Origin: Bacillus badius NBRC 15713
GTDB taxonomy: Bacteria > Bacillota > Bacilli > Bacillales > Domibacillaceae
DNA length: 52,042 bases
Assembly (NCBI RefSeq): GCF_001591605.1
Contig: NZ_BCVF01000029.1
Span: forward strand, 1-52,042
Direction of reading: 5' to 3'
Of the stretch, positions 25,789-35,751 are shown piece after piece; the stretch's first letter is position 1; every line of letters begins with the position of its first letter. The translations under genes and the position numbers were made by a program. The notes under the pieces are model-generated. The model worked only from the letters and a program-made list of their open reading frames with translations. It was not told where the DNA came from and made no database searches.

Positions 25789-26130
25789 TTAAAAATCCTT
25801 TTGATTATTGAGACGGTATTCGTCTAAAATGCCCATTTCGTCAATGTGGCGTCTCGCTTTTTCATCTCCAAATTCATAAATCAGCCCGTAAATAGCGATA
25901 AGGGCCCGGTCATAGTGATCATTTTTTTCTTTATAGGAATAATCAAGATAGGGAACATGCGCGCGGACAAACGTTTCTAGTTCGGCGTCATATTCCTCTT
26001 GAAACACTCTTCTGATAAAGGCCGCCTCTTGATCGGTCGCTTCTATGCGGAAATTGCCTTCACTAGCGGCTGTTGGCAGCACTTCTTTACTGGCAGGGTC
26101 CACATAATACATTCTTTTCACTTCTTCCAT
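25789..26130 (-). CDS. Conserved hypothetical protein
   Basis: 113 residues from ATG at 26130 (GGGAG eight bases upstream); ten more in-frame codons to an ATG at 26160 lack a ribosome site. I do not recognise a family with confidence. It is acidic and soluble, with no membrane segment: MYYVDPASKEVLPTA near the start, a charged helical middle (FIRRVFQEEYDAELETF), then YDRALIAIYGLIYEFGDE. Convergent with speB and divergent from ywiB. Confidence 0.7.
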   Translation of the reverse strand: MEEVKRMYYVDPASKEVLPTAASEGNFRIEATDQEAAFIRRVFQEEYDAELETFVRAHVPYLDYSYKEKNDHYDRALIAIYGLIYEFGDEKARRHIDEMGILDEYRLNNQKDF

Positions 26131-26286
26131 GTTAACAGCTCCCATTCCTTTTTTATTCATATACCACCGATTGTCTCCTTTTAATCCTGCGCCGCTGAAA
26201 TTTCGGGGATGTCCATTGCATTTTTAAATAAACATTTTTATACTTAATAAGTTATAGAGAAGAAATTTTAAAAGGATGTGAACAGC

Positions 26287-26730
26287 TTGGCCCATCATCT
26301 GCAAGCATCTGTTCCTGTCAATATCCACTTAACCACCAGCATTGAACATGAAGGAGAGAAGGAAGTGTTTGAACTGATGCTCTCCGGAGAGTTTCAAGAA
26401 AAGAACGGTTCTTTTTTTCTGAAATATAATGAAGTTCAAGAAGAGGGCACGATTCAAACGGTCGTGAAGTTTTCTGATCAAAGCGCCGTTATTTTGCGCA
26501 GCGGTGCCGTGAATATGAGGCTGCCTTTTCATGAGAAGGAGCAAATGAATGGCTCCTATACCAGCCCGCACGGTACATTGGCCATGTCCACGCGAACAAG
26601 CAAGCTGCTGCATAGCCGCGCATACAATGAATCCCGGCTTGAAGGAAGGCTCCAGCTCGACTACCATTTGCTTATGCAAGGCACGGCAGTCGGCAGCTAT
26701 ACATTAGATTTACTATTTAAAAGTACATAA
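26287..26730 (+). CDS. ywiB: DUF1934 protein YwiB
   Basis: About 147 residues of the DUF1934 family, lipocalin-like beta barrel by analogy with B. subtilis YwiB; function unknown. Conserved: FLKYNEVQEEGTIQTVVKFSDQ (partial) and ILRSGAVNMRLPF. Start probably TTG at 26287, ten bases after AAAGGA; the GTG at 26278 abuts the ribosome site. Lies 68 bases before argS as in B. subtilis. Confidence 0.85.
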   Translation: MAHHLQASVPVNIHLTTSIEHEGEKEVFELMLSGEFQEKNGSFFLKYNEVQEEGTIQTVVKFSDQSAVILRSGAVNMRLPFHEKEQMNGSYTSPHGTLAMSTRTSKLLHSRAYNESRLEGRLQLDYHLLMQGTAVGSYTLDLLFKST

Positions 26731-26798
26731 AGAGTTGATCCGGGGAGGACAGCCCCCAACCCTTTACCTGTTGAACAATAATGAGGAGGTATATCGAG

Positions 26799-28469
26799 AT
26801 GAATGTGGCAGAGAAGGTACAAGAGCAATTAAAGGAGGAAGTGAAGGCGGCTGTATTGAAAGCCGGGCTGGCTCAAGAAGAAGAGATCCCGGCCGTTGTG
26901 CTTGAGGCGCCGAAAGAAAAGGCGCACGGCGATTACTCGACGAACATGGCGATGCAGCTGGCCCGTGTGGCAAAGAAAGCTCCGCGTACGATTGCTGAAG
27001 AAATGATCGCCCATTTTGATCATTCCAAAGCGTCCATTGAAAAAATCGAAATTGCCGGTCCCGGTTTTATTAACTTTTACATGAATAATGCTTATTTAAC
27101 AGATTTGATCCCGGTTGTTCTTGCAGAAGGCGCGGATTACGGAAAAACCAATTTCGGCAACAGCCAAAAAATCCAGGTGGAATTTGTTTCTGCGAATCCA
27201 ACGGGAGATTTGCATCTTGGCCATGCCCGGGGAGCCTCTGTGGGCGATTCTTTGTGCAATGTGCTTGAAAAAGCCGGCTACGATGTCACAAGAGAATATT
27301 ATATTAACGACGCCGGCAACCAAATCCATAACTTGGCCCTATCTGTCGAAGCCCGCTATTTTCAAGCGCTCGGCCAGGACAAGGAAATGCCAGAGGATGG
27401 TTATCACGGTCAGGACATTGTCGGAATCGGCCGGAAATTAGCGGAGGAATTCGGCGATAAATTCGCCGGAATGCCGGAGAAAGAACGCTATGACGCATTC
27501 AGAGAATATGGTCTTAAATACGAAATGGAGAAGCTGAAGAAAGATTTGGAGAACTTCCGCGTTCCGTTCGATGTTTGGTACTCTGAAACCTCTCTTTATC
27601 AAAACGGCAAAATTGATGAAGCACTGGCTGCTTTGCGCGAAAAAGGTCATATTTACGAAGAAGGCGGGGCTGTTTGGTTCCGTTCGACAGCATTCGGGGA
27701 CGACAAAGATCGCGTACTCGTGAAAAATGACGGCACCTACACATATTTAACGCCAGATATCGCCTATCACAAGGACAAATTTGAACGCGGCTATGAAAAG
27801 GTGATTAATATTTGGGGAGCCGACCATCATGGATATATTCCGCGGATGAAAGCGGCAGTGGAAGCACTCGGCTATCATCCGGCTAATTTGGAGGTAGAAG
27901 TGATTCAGCTCGTTCATCTCTATAAAAACGGCGAAAAAATGAAAATGAGCAAGCGGACTGGAAAAGCAGTGACGATGCGGGAGCTTGTGGAAGAAGTCGG
28001 ATTAGACGCTGTACGCTATTTCTTTGCTATGAGAAGCGGCGATACTCATATGGACTTTGACCTTGACCTTGCTGTATCTGAATCAAACGAAAATCCAGTG
28101 TATTATGCTCAATACGCTCATGCGCGCATCAGCAGCATTTTGCGCCAGGGAGAAGAGCAGGGAATGACGATGAACAAAGAAGCCGACCTATCACTGATCG
28201 GTGCAGAGAAAGAAATTGACCTGTTAAAGAAAATTGGCGATTTCCCTCAAGTAGTCGCTGAAGCTGCGGAAAAGCGCATTCCGCACCGCATTGCTAATTA
28301 TATCCAAGAGCTGTCCGCTGCGTTCCACAGCTTCTACAATGCTGAAAAAGTATTAGACGCCAGCAACCAGCCGTTGTCGGAAGCTCGTCTTGCTTTAGTG
28401 AAAGCTGTGCAAATTACGCTGAAAAACGCTTTACAGCTGATCGGCGTGTCTGCACCAGAAAAAATGTAA
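26799..28469 (+). CDS. argS: Arginyl-tRNA synthetase
   Basis: Class I synthetase charging tRNA-Arg. 556 residues from ATG at 26799 with GAGGAGG nine bases upstream; six upstream codons overlap that site. N-terminal Add-1 domain, HIGH-type motif HLGHARGA near residue 128, [10 protein letters not shown] near residue 373, and the DALR anticodon domain at the end ([11 protein letters not shown] onward). No T-box leader seen. A strong terminator follows. Confidence 0.97.
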   Translation: MNVAEKVQEQLKEEVKAAVLKAGLAQEEEIPAVVLEAPKEKAHGDYSTNMAMQLARVAKKAPRTIAEEMIAHFDHSKASIEKIEIAGPGFINFYMNNAYLTDLIPVVLAEGADYGKTNFGNSQKIQVEFVSANPTGDLHLGHARGASVGDSLCNVLEKAGYDVTREYYINDAGNQIHNLALSVEARYFQALGQDKEMPEDGYHGQDIVGIGRKLAEEFGDKFAGMPEKERYDAFREYGLKYEMEKLKKDLENFRVPFDVWYSETSLYQNGKIDEALAALREKGHIYEEGGAVWFRSTAFGDDKDRVLVKNDGTYTYLTPDIAYHKDKFERGYEKVINIWGADHHGYIPRMKAAVEALGYHPANLEVEVIQLVHLYKNGEKMKMSKRTGKAVTMRELVEEVGLDAVRYFFAMRSGDTHMDFDLDLAVSESNENPVYYAQYAHARISSILRQGEEQGMTMNKEADLSLIGAEKEIDLLKKIGDFPQVVAEAAEKRIPHRIANYIQELSAAFHSFYNAEKVLDASNQPLSEARLALVKAVQITLKNALQLIGVSAPEKM

Positions 28470-28473
28470 ATGC

Positions 28474-28507
28474 AAAAAAGCTTGCCCGTTTCGGTGCAAG
28501 CTTTTTT
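28474..28507. terminator. Bidirectional terminator after argS
   Basis: AAAAAAGCTTGC (28474-28485) pairs with GCAAGCTTTTTT (28496-28507). Between the convergent genes argS and clsB. Confidence 0.92.
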
Positions 28508-28603
28508 TGATGGAATCCGTTAAAGAGTGCGGCTGATTTTTCTGCAGCTGTCCTTGTAAAAAGCCGCCTTTTGCTTTTCTAGGAACAGTCACAGAGTCTA
28601 TCG

Positions 28604-29800
28604 TTATAAAAAGTCCTTCAATAAATAGGCGGCTTTCGTTTTTGCTTTTCCGCCGATAGAATGGACAGATAGGTCTGCTGCGGCAAGCGTTTCACTATCA
28701 CAAAGATCTTTCTCAATAAAAGGGCGAATTTGCTTAATAAAATCCTGGCTGTAAATAAAGCAATTGCACTCGAAGTTAATGCGCTGGCTGCGGGCATCAA
28801 AATTCGCTGTGCCAATATCGCATACTTCTTCGTCAAAAATAATAATCTTCGCGTGATAAAATCCATTGGTAAACGATTGAATCCGGGCAGTTGGAAAGCG
28901 CATCATCTCTTTTAAAAAGGGGCGGGCTGCTTCTTGCACAAACGGATGATCTTCGTGTTTAGGGATAAGCACTGTCACATGAACACCGCGCGCCAGCGCA
29001 CCAATCAGTTCGTGGAAGACAAGCGCAGACGGGACGAAATACGGGGTTCCAATGAAGATAGATCGTTTGGCGCTGCGCACCAATCCGATTAATTTCTCTT
29101 CCAGGTTTCCGCTTCCCGAAGGCACGATCACATGCTCGATCCCGCTTCCGTTGTCTTCTGCTTGCTCATGCGGCTGTAAGTAAGGCTGATTTTCCTCATT
29201 CCAGTCAGCTATAAACTCTGATTCTAAATCGATCGCACTCGGTCCCGATAAGCGCAGGTGATAGTCGCGCCACGGAGACAAGTTGGGGTTGTCGCTCTCT
29301 CCCATGTATTCCAGGCCCATATTAAAGCCGCCGAGGTAGGCAATGTTGCTGTCGATCACAGTAATTTTTCGATGATTCCTCTGTTGCAGGGAAAAAAAGA
29401 AATAAGGAAGACGCGGCTTTCTAGAACATCCGACTCGCACACCTGCCTGCTTTAAGCTGTTGAGATGGTGTTTTTTAATTTTTGAGCTTCCTTGCCAATC
29501 CATCAGCAAGCAGACATCAACGCCGCTGCGTGCCTTTTCTTTCAGCAGATGAAAAAATTCCCCGGTTATCCGGTCGTCTCGTATAATATAAAAAAGGCAG
29601 TATATACGCTTGCGGGCGCTCCTTATATCAAGAAAAAATTGCCGGAAAAATTCAGGGCCGCTGCAGATAAAATCAATCGTGCCTTTTCTTTTTGGATATG
29701 TTCGCTTCGGAGCTTGTTTTTTTGCCTGTTTTTGCCCCAAGTAAAGATCCAGCCCCAGCCATGAAACGAAACAAGCGAGCCAGAAAAGCATCTTCTTCAA
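28604..29800 (-). CDS. clsB: Cardiolipin synthase family protein (phospholipase D fold, YwjE-like)
   Basis: 398 residues with one N-terminal membrane segment (about 4-22) and two PLD HKD motifs: H143-R-K145 with D150 (NHRKITVID), and YHAKIIIFDEE near residue 316. Cardiolipin synthases condense two phosphatidylglycerols at the membrane. B. subtilis YwjE (ClsB) holds the same place near fadF. ATG at 29800 with GGAGGAAAGAAATTGAAG upstream. The motif pattern alone also fits other PLD enzymes. Confidence 0.87.
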   Translation of the reverse strand: MKKMLFWLACFVSWLGLDLYLGQKQAKKQAPKRTYPKRKGTIDFICSGPEFFRQFFLDIRSARKRIYCLFYIIRDDRITGEFFHLLKEKARSGVDVCLLMDWQGSSKIKKHHLNSLKQAGVRVGCSRKPRLPYFFFSLQQRNHRKITVIDSNIAYLGGFNMGLEYMGESDNPNLSPWRDYHLRLSGPSAIDLESEFIADWNEENQPYLQPHEQAEDNGSGIEHVIVPSGSGNLEEKLIGLVRSAKRSIFIGTPYFVPSALVFHELIGALARGVHVTVLIPKHEDHPFVQEAARPFLKEMMRFPTARIQSFTNGFYHAKIIIFDEEVCDIGTANFDARSQRINFECNCFIYSQDFIKQIRPFIEKDLCDSETLAAADLSVHSIGGKAKTKAAYLLKDFL

Positions 29801-29897
29801 TTTCTTTCCTCCTCTAAGAAAGCAGCGTTACTTCTAGGCTTCCCAAAAAGAAAGAAGACCTTTCTAAGAAATGATGAAAAATATTTTTAATTATGGG

Positions 29898-29925
29898 TTG
29901 ACTGAATGCTCATTCATAATATAAT
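29898..29925 (+). promoter_or_regulatory. fadF promoter overlapped by a FadR-type operator
   Basis: TTGACT (29898-29903), 16-base spacer, TATAAT (29920-29925). The spacer holds the dyad TGAATGCTCATTCA (29903-29916), which fits the TGAATGA...TCATTCA pattern known for FadR of B. subtilis. A related sequence lies at 32328-32345 in reverse orientation. Repression by a TetR-type acyl-CoA sensor is inferred. Confidence 0.75.
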
Positions 29926-30008
29926 AAAGATATAAACATTCTGAATAGTTGTATTGTTTTTACAAAGGGGAAAGGTCGGCGTATTTTTTCTGGAAGGGAG
30001 AGCAGGTC

Positions 30009-32189
30009 ATGAACGGATTGTTATGGATCAATCTTATTGCAACAATTTGTGTAATCGCTTACGGAGCGTATTTATTCGTTTATTTACTAAAAACCCGTTT
30101 TGAATACATCAAGTTGGGCAAGAAGCAAGAGTTTGACAACGATGTGAAGCAGCGGTTGGAGAAAATTTGGGTATTTGTTTTCGGGCAGAAAAAGCTCTTG
30201 AAGGACAAAAAGAGCGGCGCCATTCATGTCATGTTTTTTTATGGCTTCCTGCTTGTGCAGCTTGGCGCGATTGACTTTATTATTAAAGGCATTGTACCGG
30301 GAGCCCATTTGCCCCTCGGACCGCTGTACGGGGGATTTAAGTTTTTCCAAGAGCTTGTTACATTGATGATTCTGGTGGCGGTTGTATGGGCATTTCACCG
30401 CCGCTATGTTGAGAAGCTGGTTCGCTTAAAGCGCGGCTGGAAAAACGGTCTCGTCCTTATCTTTATCGGCCTGCTGATGCTGTCTGTGCTGATAGGAAAC
30501 GGCCTGGATTTAATTTGGCATGAGGGAGCCGATGTCCACTGGACGGGCATTGAGCCAATCGCCTCAGCTGTTGCGGTTCTATTATCAGGAATCGGCACGA
30601 AGGCGGCCATTGCTTTGTTCTATGTTTCTTGGTGGGTGCATTTGCTCGTGCTGCTCACGTTCCTCGTATATGTGCCGCAATCAAAGCATGCCCATTTGAT
30701 TTTCGGGCCGGTCAATACGTATTTTCACCGGCTGGATCGTCCGGGGACATTGAAGCCGATTGACTTTGAAGATGAAACACAGGAATCATTCGGTGTAGGG
30801 AATATTCGCGATTTTAACCAGCTCCAGATGATTGATTTTTATGCGTGCGTCGAGTGCGGGCGCTGTACCAATATGTGTCCGGCTACTGGGACTGGAAAAA
30901 TGCTGTCGCCGATGGATTTAATTGTGAAATTGCGCGACCATTTAACCAATACAGGGGCGGCGGTGACGTCCAAACAGCCGTGGGTGCCGGCATTTGCGTT
31001 TTCCAATACGCAAGGCAACCAGCTGGCGCTCGCCGGCGGGGAGGAAGCGGCTGCCGCTATGTACAGCCCAAGCTTGATTGGCGATGTGATCACCGAAGAA
31101 GAGATCTGGGCTTGCACCACCTGCCGCAATTGTGAAGATCAGTGCCCGGTGATGAACGAACACGTTGATAAAATTATTGACTTGCGCCGTTACCTTGTTT
31201 TAACAGAAGGAAAAATGGACCCGGAAGCTCAGCGGGCCATGCAGAGCATTGAACGCCAAGGCAATCCGTGGGGCTTGAACCGGAAGGAGAAAGAAAACTG
31301 GCGTGATTTGCGGGAGGACGTCCGCGTGCCAACCGTGAAAGAATTGAAAAAAGCGGGCGAAGAGTTTGAGTATCTGCTATGGGTTGGTTCCATGGGAGCT
31401 TTCGATAACCGCAGCCAAAAAATTGCGCTGGCTTTTGCCAAATTGTTAAATGAAGCAGACGTGAAATTTGCCATCCTTGGCAATAAAGAAAAAAATTCCG
31501 GCGATACACCGCGCCGCCTCGGGAATGAGTTTTTATTCCAGGAGCTGGCGTCCGCAAATATTGCCGAATTTGAGAAAAATGATGTGAAGAAAATTGTAAC
31601 GATTGACCCCCATGCTTATAACATCTTTAAAAACGAATACCCGGCCATGGGCTTTACGGCTGAAGTCTGCCATCATACTGAATTGCTTGCCCAGCTTGTG
31701 AGAGAAGGGCGCTTGAAGCCGCAGCATGCGGTAAATGAAACAATCACCTTCCACGATTCCTGCTACCTGGGCCGCTACAATGACGTATATGATCCGCCGC
31801 GTGAGATTTTAAAAGCCATTCCGGGAGTGAAGCTTGTAGAAATGACACGGAATCGACAAGACGGGATGTGCTGTGGTGCGGGAGGCGGATTGATGTGGAT
31901 GGAAGAAGATACGGGACACCGCATTAACGTAGCCCGTACAGAACAGGCACTGGCTGTCAATCCATCAGTGATCAGCTCAGGCTGTCCGTATTGCCTGACG
32001 ATGCTTTCAGACGGTACAAAGGCGAAGGAAGTGGAGGAAGCTGTTGCTACTTACGATGTAGCCGAATTGCTGGAGAAAGCCGTAATCGGTCCGCAGAAGC
32101 TTGAAGAGGTTCCTGAAGATGAACAAGCGAAAGAGCAGCGCAAAGCCGTTGTTGCTGAAACAGCTGCCGATGCACAGCCGGAAGCGTAA
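30009..32189 (+). CDS. fadF: FadF: membrane Fe-S oxidoreductase (ETF:menaquinone oxidoreductase type)
   Basis: 726 residues from ATG at 30009 (GGGAGAGCAGG upstream). Layout: five or so N-terminal membrane helices resembling the nitrate reductase gamma subunit (1-250), two 4Fe-4S motifs (C280 onward, CVECGRCTNMCP; C369 onward, CTTCRNCEDQCP), then two heterodisulfide-reductase-type CCG domains (HDSCYLGRYND; CCGAGGG; SGCPYCLTM). Homologues such as mycobacterial EtfD pass electrons from acyl-CoA dehydrogenases via ETF to menaquinone. Fits the acyl-CoA dehydrogenase genes downstream. The Glu/Ala-rich tail is longer than needed for catalysis. Confidence 0.9.
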   Translation: MNGLLWINLIATICVIAYGAYLFVYLLKTRFEYIKLGKKQEFDNDVKQRLEKIWVFVFGQKKLLKDKKSGAIHVMFFYGFLLVQLGAIDFIIKGIVPGAHLPLGPLYGGFKFFQELVTLMILVAVVWAFHRRYVEKLVRLKRGWKNGLVLIFIGLLMLSVLIGNGLDLIWHEGADVHWTGIEPIASAVAVLLSGIGTKAAIALFYVSWWVHLLVLLTFLVYVPQSKHAHLIFGPVNTYFHRLDRPGTLKPIDFEDETQESFGVGNIRDFNQLQMIDFYACVECGRCTNMCPATGTGKMLSPMDLIVKLRDHLTNTGAAVTSKQPWVPAFAFSNTQGNQLALAGGEEAAAAMYSPSLIGDVITEEEIWACTTCRNCEDQCPVMNEHVDKIIDLRRYLVLTEGKMDPEAQRAMQSIERQGNPWGLNRKEKENWRDLREDVRVPTVKELKKAGEEFEYLLWVGSMGAFDNRSQKIALAFAKLLNEADVKFAILGNKEKNSGDTPRRLGNEFLFQELASANIAEFEKNDVKKIVTIDPHAYNIFKNEYPAMGFTAEVCHHTELLAQLVREGRLKPQHAVNETITFHDSCYLGRYNDVYDPPREILKAIPGVKLVEMTRNRQDGMCCGAGGGLMWMEEDTGHRINVARTEQALAVNPSVISSGCPYCLTMLSDGTKAKEVEEAVATYDVAELLEKAVIGPQKLEEVPEDEQAKEQRKAVVAETAADAQPEA

Positions 32190-32191
32190 TC

Positions 32192-32231
32192 GAGCAGAGA
32201 GGGTCTTCCTCTCTCGCTCTCTTATTTTTTT
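32192..32231 (+). terminator. Terminator of fadF
   Basis: GAGCAGAGAGG pairs with CCTCTCTCGCTC (one bulge), followed by TTATTTTTT. A second small hairpin (AAGGGAG / CTCCCTT, about 32295-32310) follows. Confidence 0.75.
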
Positions 32232-32327
32232 GAATGTTCATTATTTTCGTTTGATTTTTAGCGCCATTCCTTTAAAATAAAAGATAGAGAAAAAAGGGAG
32301 GATCTCCCTTTTCTTATAGTTAATTTT

Positions 32328-32345
32328 CGAGCGAGCGTTCAGTCA
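32328..32345 (-). promoter_or_regulatory. Operator-like site in the thiolase leader
   Basis: On the minus strand TGACTGAACGCTCGCTCG, matching the fadF promoter site TGACTGAATGCTCATTCA at 14 of 18 positions, all four differences being transitions. Likely a second target of the same TetR-type regulator. A possible -10 (TATAGT, 32315-32320) lies just upstream, so a bound protein would block early transcription. Confidence 0.6.
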
Positions 32346-32349
32346 AAGG

Positions 32350-32363
32350 TGTAAGCGTTTTCT
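32350..32363 (+). promoter_or_regulatory. cre site (CcpA) upstream of the thiolase gene
   Basis: TGTAAGCGTTTTCT fits the catabolite-responsive element TGNAANCGNWNNCW at every fixed position. It lies 26 bases before the thiolase start, where CcpA would act as a repressor. Confidence 0.7.
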
Positions 32364-32388
32364 GAAAAATGAACGAAGGGGGAAATGA

Positions 32389-33570
32389 ATGATGGTAAAA
32401 ACAGTGATAATTGATGGGGCCCGCACGCCTTTTGGAAAATTTGGCGGAGGATTAAGCGCGCTGTCCGCCTCCCAGCTTGGGGGGATAGCCATTAAGGAAG
32501 CGTTAAAACGTGCCGGGGTGAGCCCAGATCAAGTCGATGAAGTCATCTTTGGCAATGTGCTCCAGGCAGGACAAGGCCAAATTCCTTCCAGACAGGCAGC
32601 GAGGGAAGCGGGGATTCCCTGGAACGTAAAAACAGAAACAATCAACAAAGTATGCGCATCCGGGCTGCGAAGCGTAACGCTCGCTGATCAAATTATCCGC
32701 GCAGGCGATGAAGAAGTGATCGTGGCTGGAGGCATGGAATCAATGTCCAACACACCTTATGCTTTGCCTAAAGGCCGCTGGGGCATGCGCATGGGAGATG
32801 CGCCTATGGTCGATCTGATGGTTCACGACGGATTATCCTGCAGTTTTACCGGTGTTCATATGGGAAATTACGGGAATGATACAGCTGAAGAATTTGGCCT
32901 GTCAAGAGAAGAGCAGGATGAATGGGCGGTGCGCAGTCATGAAAGAGCAATTGCAGCTATCGAGTCCGGCCGCTTGGCAGAGGAAATTGTCGCGGTGGAA
33001 GTGCCGCAAAGAAAAGGAGACCCTGTAAGAATCGAGCAGGACGAAGCTCCCCGTAAAGATACGAGAAAAGAAGTGCTGGCAAAGCTGCGTCCGGCATTTG
33101 GAAAAGACGGCACGATTACAGCCGGCAATGCGCCCGGCATTAACGATGGAGCCGGCGCGCTCGTTCTGATGAGTGATGAGAGGGCTGAGAAAGAAGGCAA
33201 ACAGCCGCTGGCTGCCGTGATTGGCCATGCTGAGGTAGCGGTAGAAGCGAGCAAGTTTCCGCAAACGCCGGGACTTGTCATTAATGAGATTCTTAAAAAG
33301 ACAGGCAAATCCTTAAATGAGATTGATCTTTTTGAAGTGAATGAAGCCTTTGCGGCAGTTGCTCTTGCAAGCGGGAAAATTGCTGATCTAGACCCTGAAA
33401 AAGTGAACGTGAATGGTGGGGCCATCGCGCTCGGCCACCCGATTGGCGCAAGCGGAGCGAGAATTATTCTTACGCTCGCCTATGAACTCAAAAGAAGAGG
33501 CGGCGGCATTGGCATTGCAGCCATCTGCAGCGGAAGCGGCCAAGGCGACGCCATCATGATTGAAGTATAG
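32389..33570 (+). CDS. Acetyl-CoA C-acyltransferase (thiolase)
   Basis: Thiolase of 393 residues, same length as B. subtilis MmgA. Catalytic C89 (NKVCASG), H350 (GHPIGASG) and C380 (ICSGSGQGD). Cleaves 3-ketoacyl-CoA or forms acetoacetyl-CoA. Degradative role inferred from the operon: HBD, two acyl-CoA dehydrogenases, TetR, IcmF. ATG at 32389 with AAGGGGG; a second ATG follows at once. The leader has a cre site and an operator-like site. A dispersed repeat begins at its stop codon and separates it from the next gene by 144 bases. Confidence 0.93.
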   Translation: MMVKTVIIDGARTPFGKFGGGLSALSASQLGGIAIKEALKRAGVSPDQVDEVIFGNVLQAGQGQIPSRQAAREAGIPWNVKTETINKVCASGLRSVTLADQIIRAGDEEVIVAGGMESMSNTPYALPKGRWGMRMGDAPMVDLMVHDGLSCSFTGVHMGNYGNDTAEEFGLSREEQDEWAVRSHERAIAAIESGRLAEEIVAVEVPQRKGDPVRIEQDEAPRKDTRKEVLAKLRPAFGKDGTITAGNAPGINDGAGALVLMSDERAEKEGKQPLAAVIGHAEVAVEASKFPQTPGLVINEILKKTGKSLNEIDLFEVNEAFAAVALASGKIADLDPEKVNVNGGAIALGHPIGASGARIILTLAYELKRRGGGIGIAAICSGSGQGDAIMIEV

Positions 33571-33681
33571 AAAAGCGGAGCCGACTGTCATGCCCCGACC
33601 GGCAAATATCCTTAGGCCAAAGAAGCCGTTGTGTGGCTTCAAGGGCCAAGGTTATTTGACCTCGAGGGGCAAGACCGTGCG
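33570..33681. repeat. Dispersed hairpin repeat, copy 2
   Basis: Starts GAAAAGCGGAGCC at the last base of the thiolase stop codon and ends GAGGGGCAAGACCG. Shares with copy 1 (19734-19852) the start, the GGC(A/G)AA block, the inner AAGCCG...GGCTTC stem, the TATTTGAC block and the GGGGCAAG end. Lies inside a probable operon. Confidence 0.7.
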
Positions 33682-33714
33682 TACCAATCATAAAACGGGA
33701 GGGGAAATGAAGCA

Positions 33715-34566
33715 ATGGAAGTAAAGAAGCTGATGGTGATTGGAGCCGGGCAAATGGGATCGGGCATCGCCCAAGTTTGCGCCCATGCCGGTTATGAAGT
33801 CGTGTTAAATGACTTGAAAACAGAGTTTGTGGAGCGCGGGCTCAGCATGATCGAGAAAAACCTGTCTCGCCAAGTTCAAAAGGAACGGATGACAAGCGGG
33901 GAAAAAGCCGAAATTACGGGAAGAATCTCGAAATCGACGGACTTGCAGGATGCGCAGGATGTCGATTTAGTGATTGAAGCAGCGGTGGAAAATATGGATG
34001 TGAAATGCAAAATCTTTTCCCATTTAGATAAAATTACGCCGGCGCATACGATTTTGGCAACAAATACGTCCTCACTGCCCATTACAGAGATCGCCGCAGC
34101 TACTGATCGTCCGGAGCGGGTGATTGGTATGCATTTTATGAACCCGGTGCCGGTCATGAGGCTTGTTGAAATCATTCGGGGACTTGCCACAGCAGATGAA
34201 GTGTATGAAACGATCGAGGAAATCACAACAAAGCTGTCCAAAGTGCCCGTTGAGGTCAATGATTTTCCAGGCTTTGTAGCTAACAGAATATTAATGCCAA
34301 TGATCAACGAGGCCATTTATACGCTTTACGAAGGGGTAGCAACGAAAGAAGCGATAGATGAAGTGATGAAACTTGGCATGAATCATCCGATGGGACCGCT
34401 GACGCTGGCTGACTTTATCGGACTTGATACCTGCCTGTATATCATGGAAACGCTTCACGACGGTTTTGGCGACGATAAATACCGTCCCTGCCCGCTGCTT
34501 CGCAAGTACGTGAAGGCTGGCTGGCTCGGCAAGAAGACAGGACGCGGCTTCTACACATACGATTAA
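33715..34566 (+). CDS. 3-hydroxybutyryl-CoA dehydrogenase
   Basis: 283 residues, short-chain 3-hydroxyacyl-CoA dehydrogenase like B. subtilis MmgB. Rossmann motif [20 protein letters not shown] at residue 8, catalytic His region [10 protein letters not shown] near residue 139, and the conserved [14 protein letters not shown] near residue 183. Oxidises 3-hydroxyacyl-CoA with NAD(P). ATG at 33715 with GGGAGGGG upstream. The acyl-CoA dehydrogenase follows 34 bases later. Confidence 0.93.
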   Translation: MEVKKLMVIGAGQMGSGIAQVCAHAGYEVVLNDLKTEFVERGLSMIEKNLSRQVQKERMTSGEKAEITGRISKSTDLQDAQDVDLVIEAAVENMDVKCKIFSHLDKITPAHTILATNTSSLPITEIAAATDRPERVIGMHFMNPVPVMRLVEIIRGLATADEVYETIEEITTKLSKVPVEVNDFPGFVANRILMPMINEAIYTLYEGVATKEAIDEVMKLGMNHPMGPLTLADFIGLDTCLYIMETLHDGFGDDKYRPCPLLRKYVKAGWLGKKTGRGFYTYD

Positions 34567-34600
34567 AACGCTCAACCTTAAACAACAGGAGGAAAAAGAT

Positions 34601-35737
34601 ATGGAATTGCGATTTTCAGAAGAGCAGCAGATGATGAGGAAAATGGTCAGAGATTTTGCGGAAAGCGAAATCGCCCCGTTTGTCGAGAGAATGGAAATGG
34701 GAGAATTTCCTCGTGAGTTGATTGCGAAAATGGCTGAATTAGGACTAATGGGAATTACCGTGCCTGAGCAATATGGCGGCAGTGAAATGGATTTTCCTTC
34801 ATATATTATTGCGATTAATGAGCTGTCAAAGGTCAGTGCCACGATTGGGGTCATTTTATCCGTTCACACATCTGTTGGAACAAATCCAATTCTGTACTTT
34901 GGCACCGAGGAGCAAAAGCGCAAGTATGTGCCCAAATTAGCATCAGGGGAATATTTGGGAGCCTTTTGTTTAACAGAGCCGGGAGCAGGCTCTGATGCAG
35001 CTAACTTGAAAACAAAAGCGGTCAAACAAGGGGATTATTATACGATAAATGGTTCAAAAGTGTTTATTACAAACGGGGGAGAAGCAGATACATATATTGT
35101 CTTTGCTTCAACTAACCCGGCGGCAGGCTCGAAAGGCGTCTCGGCTTTTATTGTGGAAAAAGACACGCCGGGGCTGATGATCGGCAAAGACGAACATAAA
35201 ATGGGGCTTTACGGTTCTCGGACCGTCCAGTTGACATTCGAGGATATGAAAGTGCCGCAAGACCAGCTGCTTGGAAGAGAAGGAGAAGGGTTTAAAATTG
35301 CGATGGCTAACCTTGATGTAGGCCGCATTGGCATTGCTGCGCAGGCGTTGGGGATCGCTGAAGCAGCATTGGAGGCCGCTGCGCAATACGCAAAGGAACG
35401 AAAACAGTTCGGCAAGCCAATTGCCGCTCAGCAAGGGCTCGCTTTCAAGCTTGCGGATATGGCCACAAGTGTAGAAGCGGCCAAGCTGCTCGTTTACCGG
35501 GCGGCCGACTTGCGGGCGAAAGGCCTTCCTTGCGGCAAAGAAGCATCCATGGCTAAATTGTATGCTTCAAAAACAGCCGTTGAGGTTGCCATTGAGGCGG
35601 TTCAAGTGCACGGCGGATATGGCTATACGAAAGAATATGCAGTAGAACGGTTTTTCAGAGATGCAAAAGTGACGGAAATTTACGAAGGCACCAGCGAAAT
35701 CCAAAGAATGGTCATTAGCAAGCAGTTAATCAAATAA
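34601..35737 (+). CDS. Acyl-CoA dehydrogenase (short/branched-chain type)
   Basis: 378-residue FAD enzyme oxidising acyl-CoA to enoyl-CoA and reducing ETF. Signatures: [17 protein letters not shown] near residue 123 and the C-terminal [19 protein letters not shown]362 is at the position of the catalytic base of short-chain enzymes. Similar to B. subtilis MmgC. AGGAGG upstream. Third gene of the operon. Substrate chain length is not readable from sequence alone. Confidence 0.92.
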   Translation: MELRFSEEQQMMRKMVRDFAESEIAPFVERMEMGEFPRELIAKMAELGLMGITVPEQYGGSEMDFPSYIIAINELSKVSATIGVILSVHTSVGTNPILYFGTEEQKRKYVPKLASGEYLGAFCLTEPGAGSDAANLKTKAVKQGDYYTINGSKVFITNGGEADTYIVFASTNPAAGSKGVSAFIVEKDTPGLMIGKDEHKMGLYGSRTVQLTFEDMKVPQDQLLGREGEGFKIAMANLDVGRIGIAAQALGIAEAALEAAAQYAKERKQFGKPIAAQQGLAFKLADMATSVEAAKLLVYRAADLRAKGLPCGKEASMAKLYASKTAVEVAIEAVQVHGGYGYTKEYAVERFFRDAKVTEIYEGTSEIQRMVISKQLIK

Positions 35738-35751
35738 AGGCGGGGAATAAA

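Noticed and set aside
26731-26798. T-box or other riboswitch before argS
   Set aside because: The interval is only 68 bases and has just a small GGGG/CCCC hairpin; no T-box core seen.
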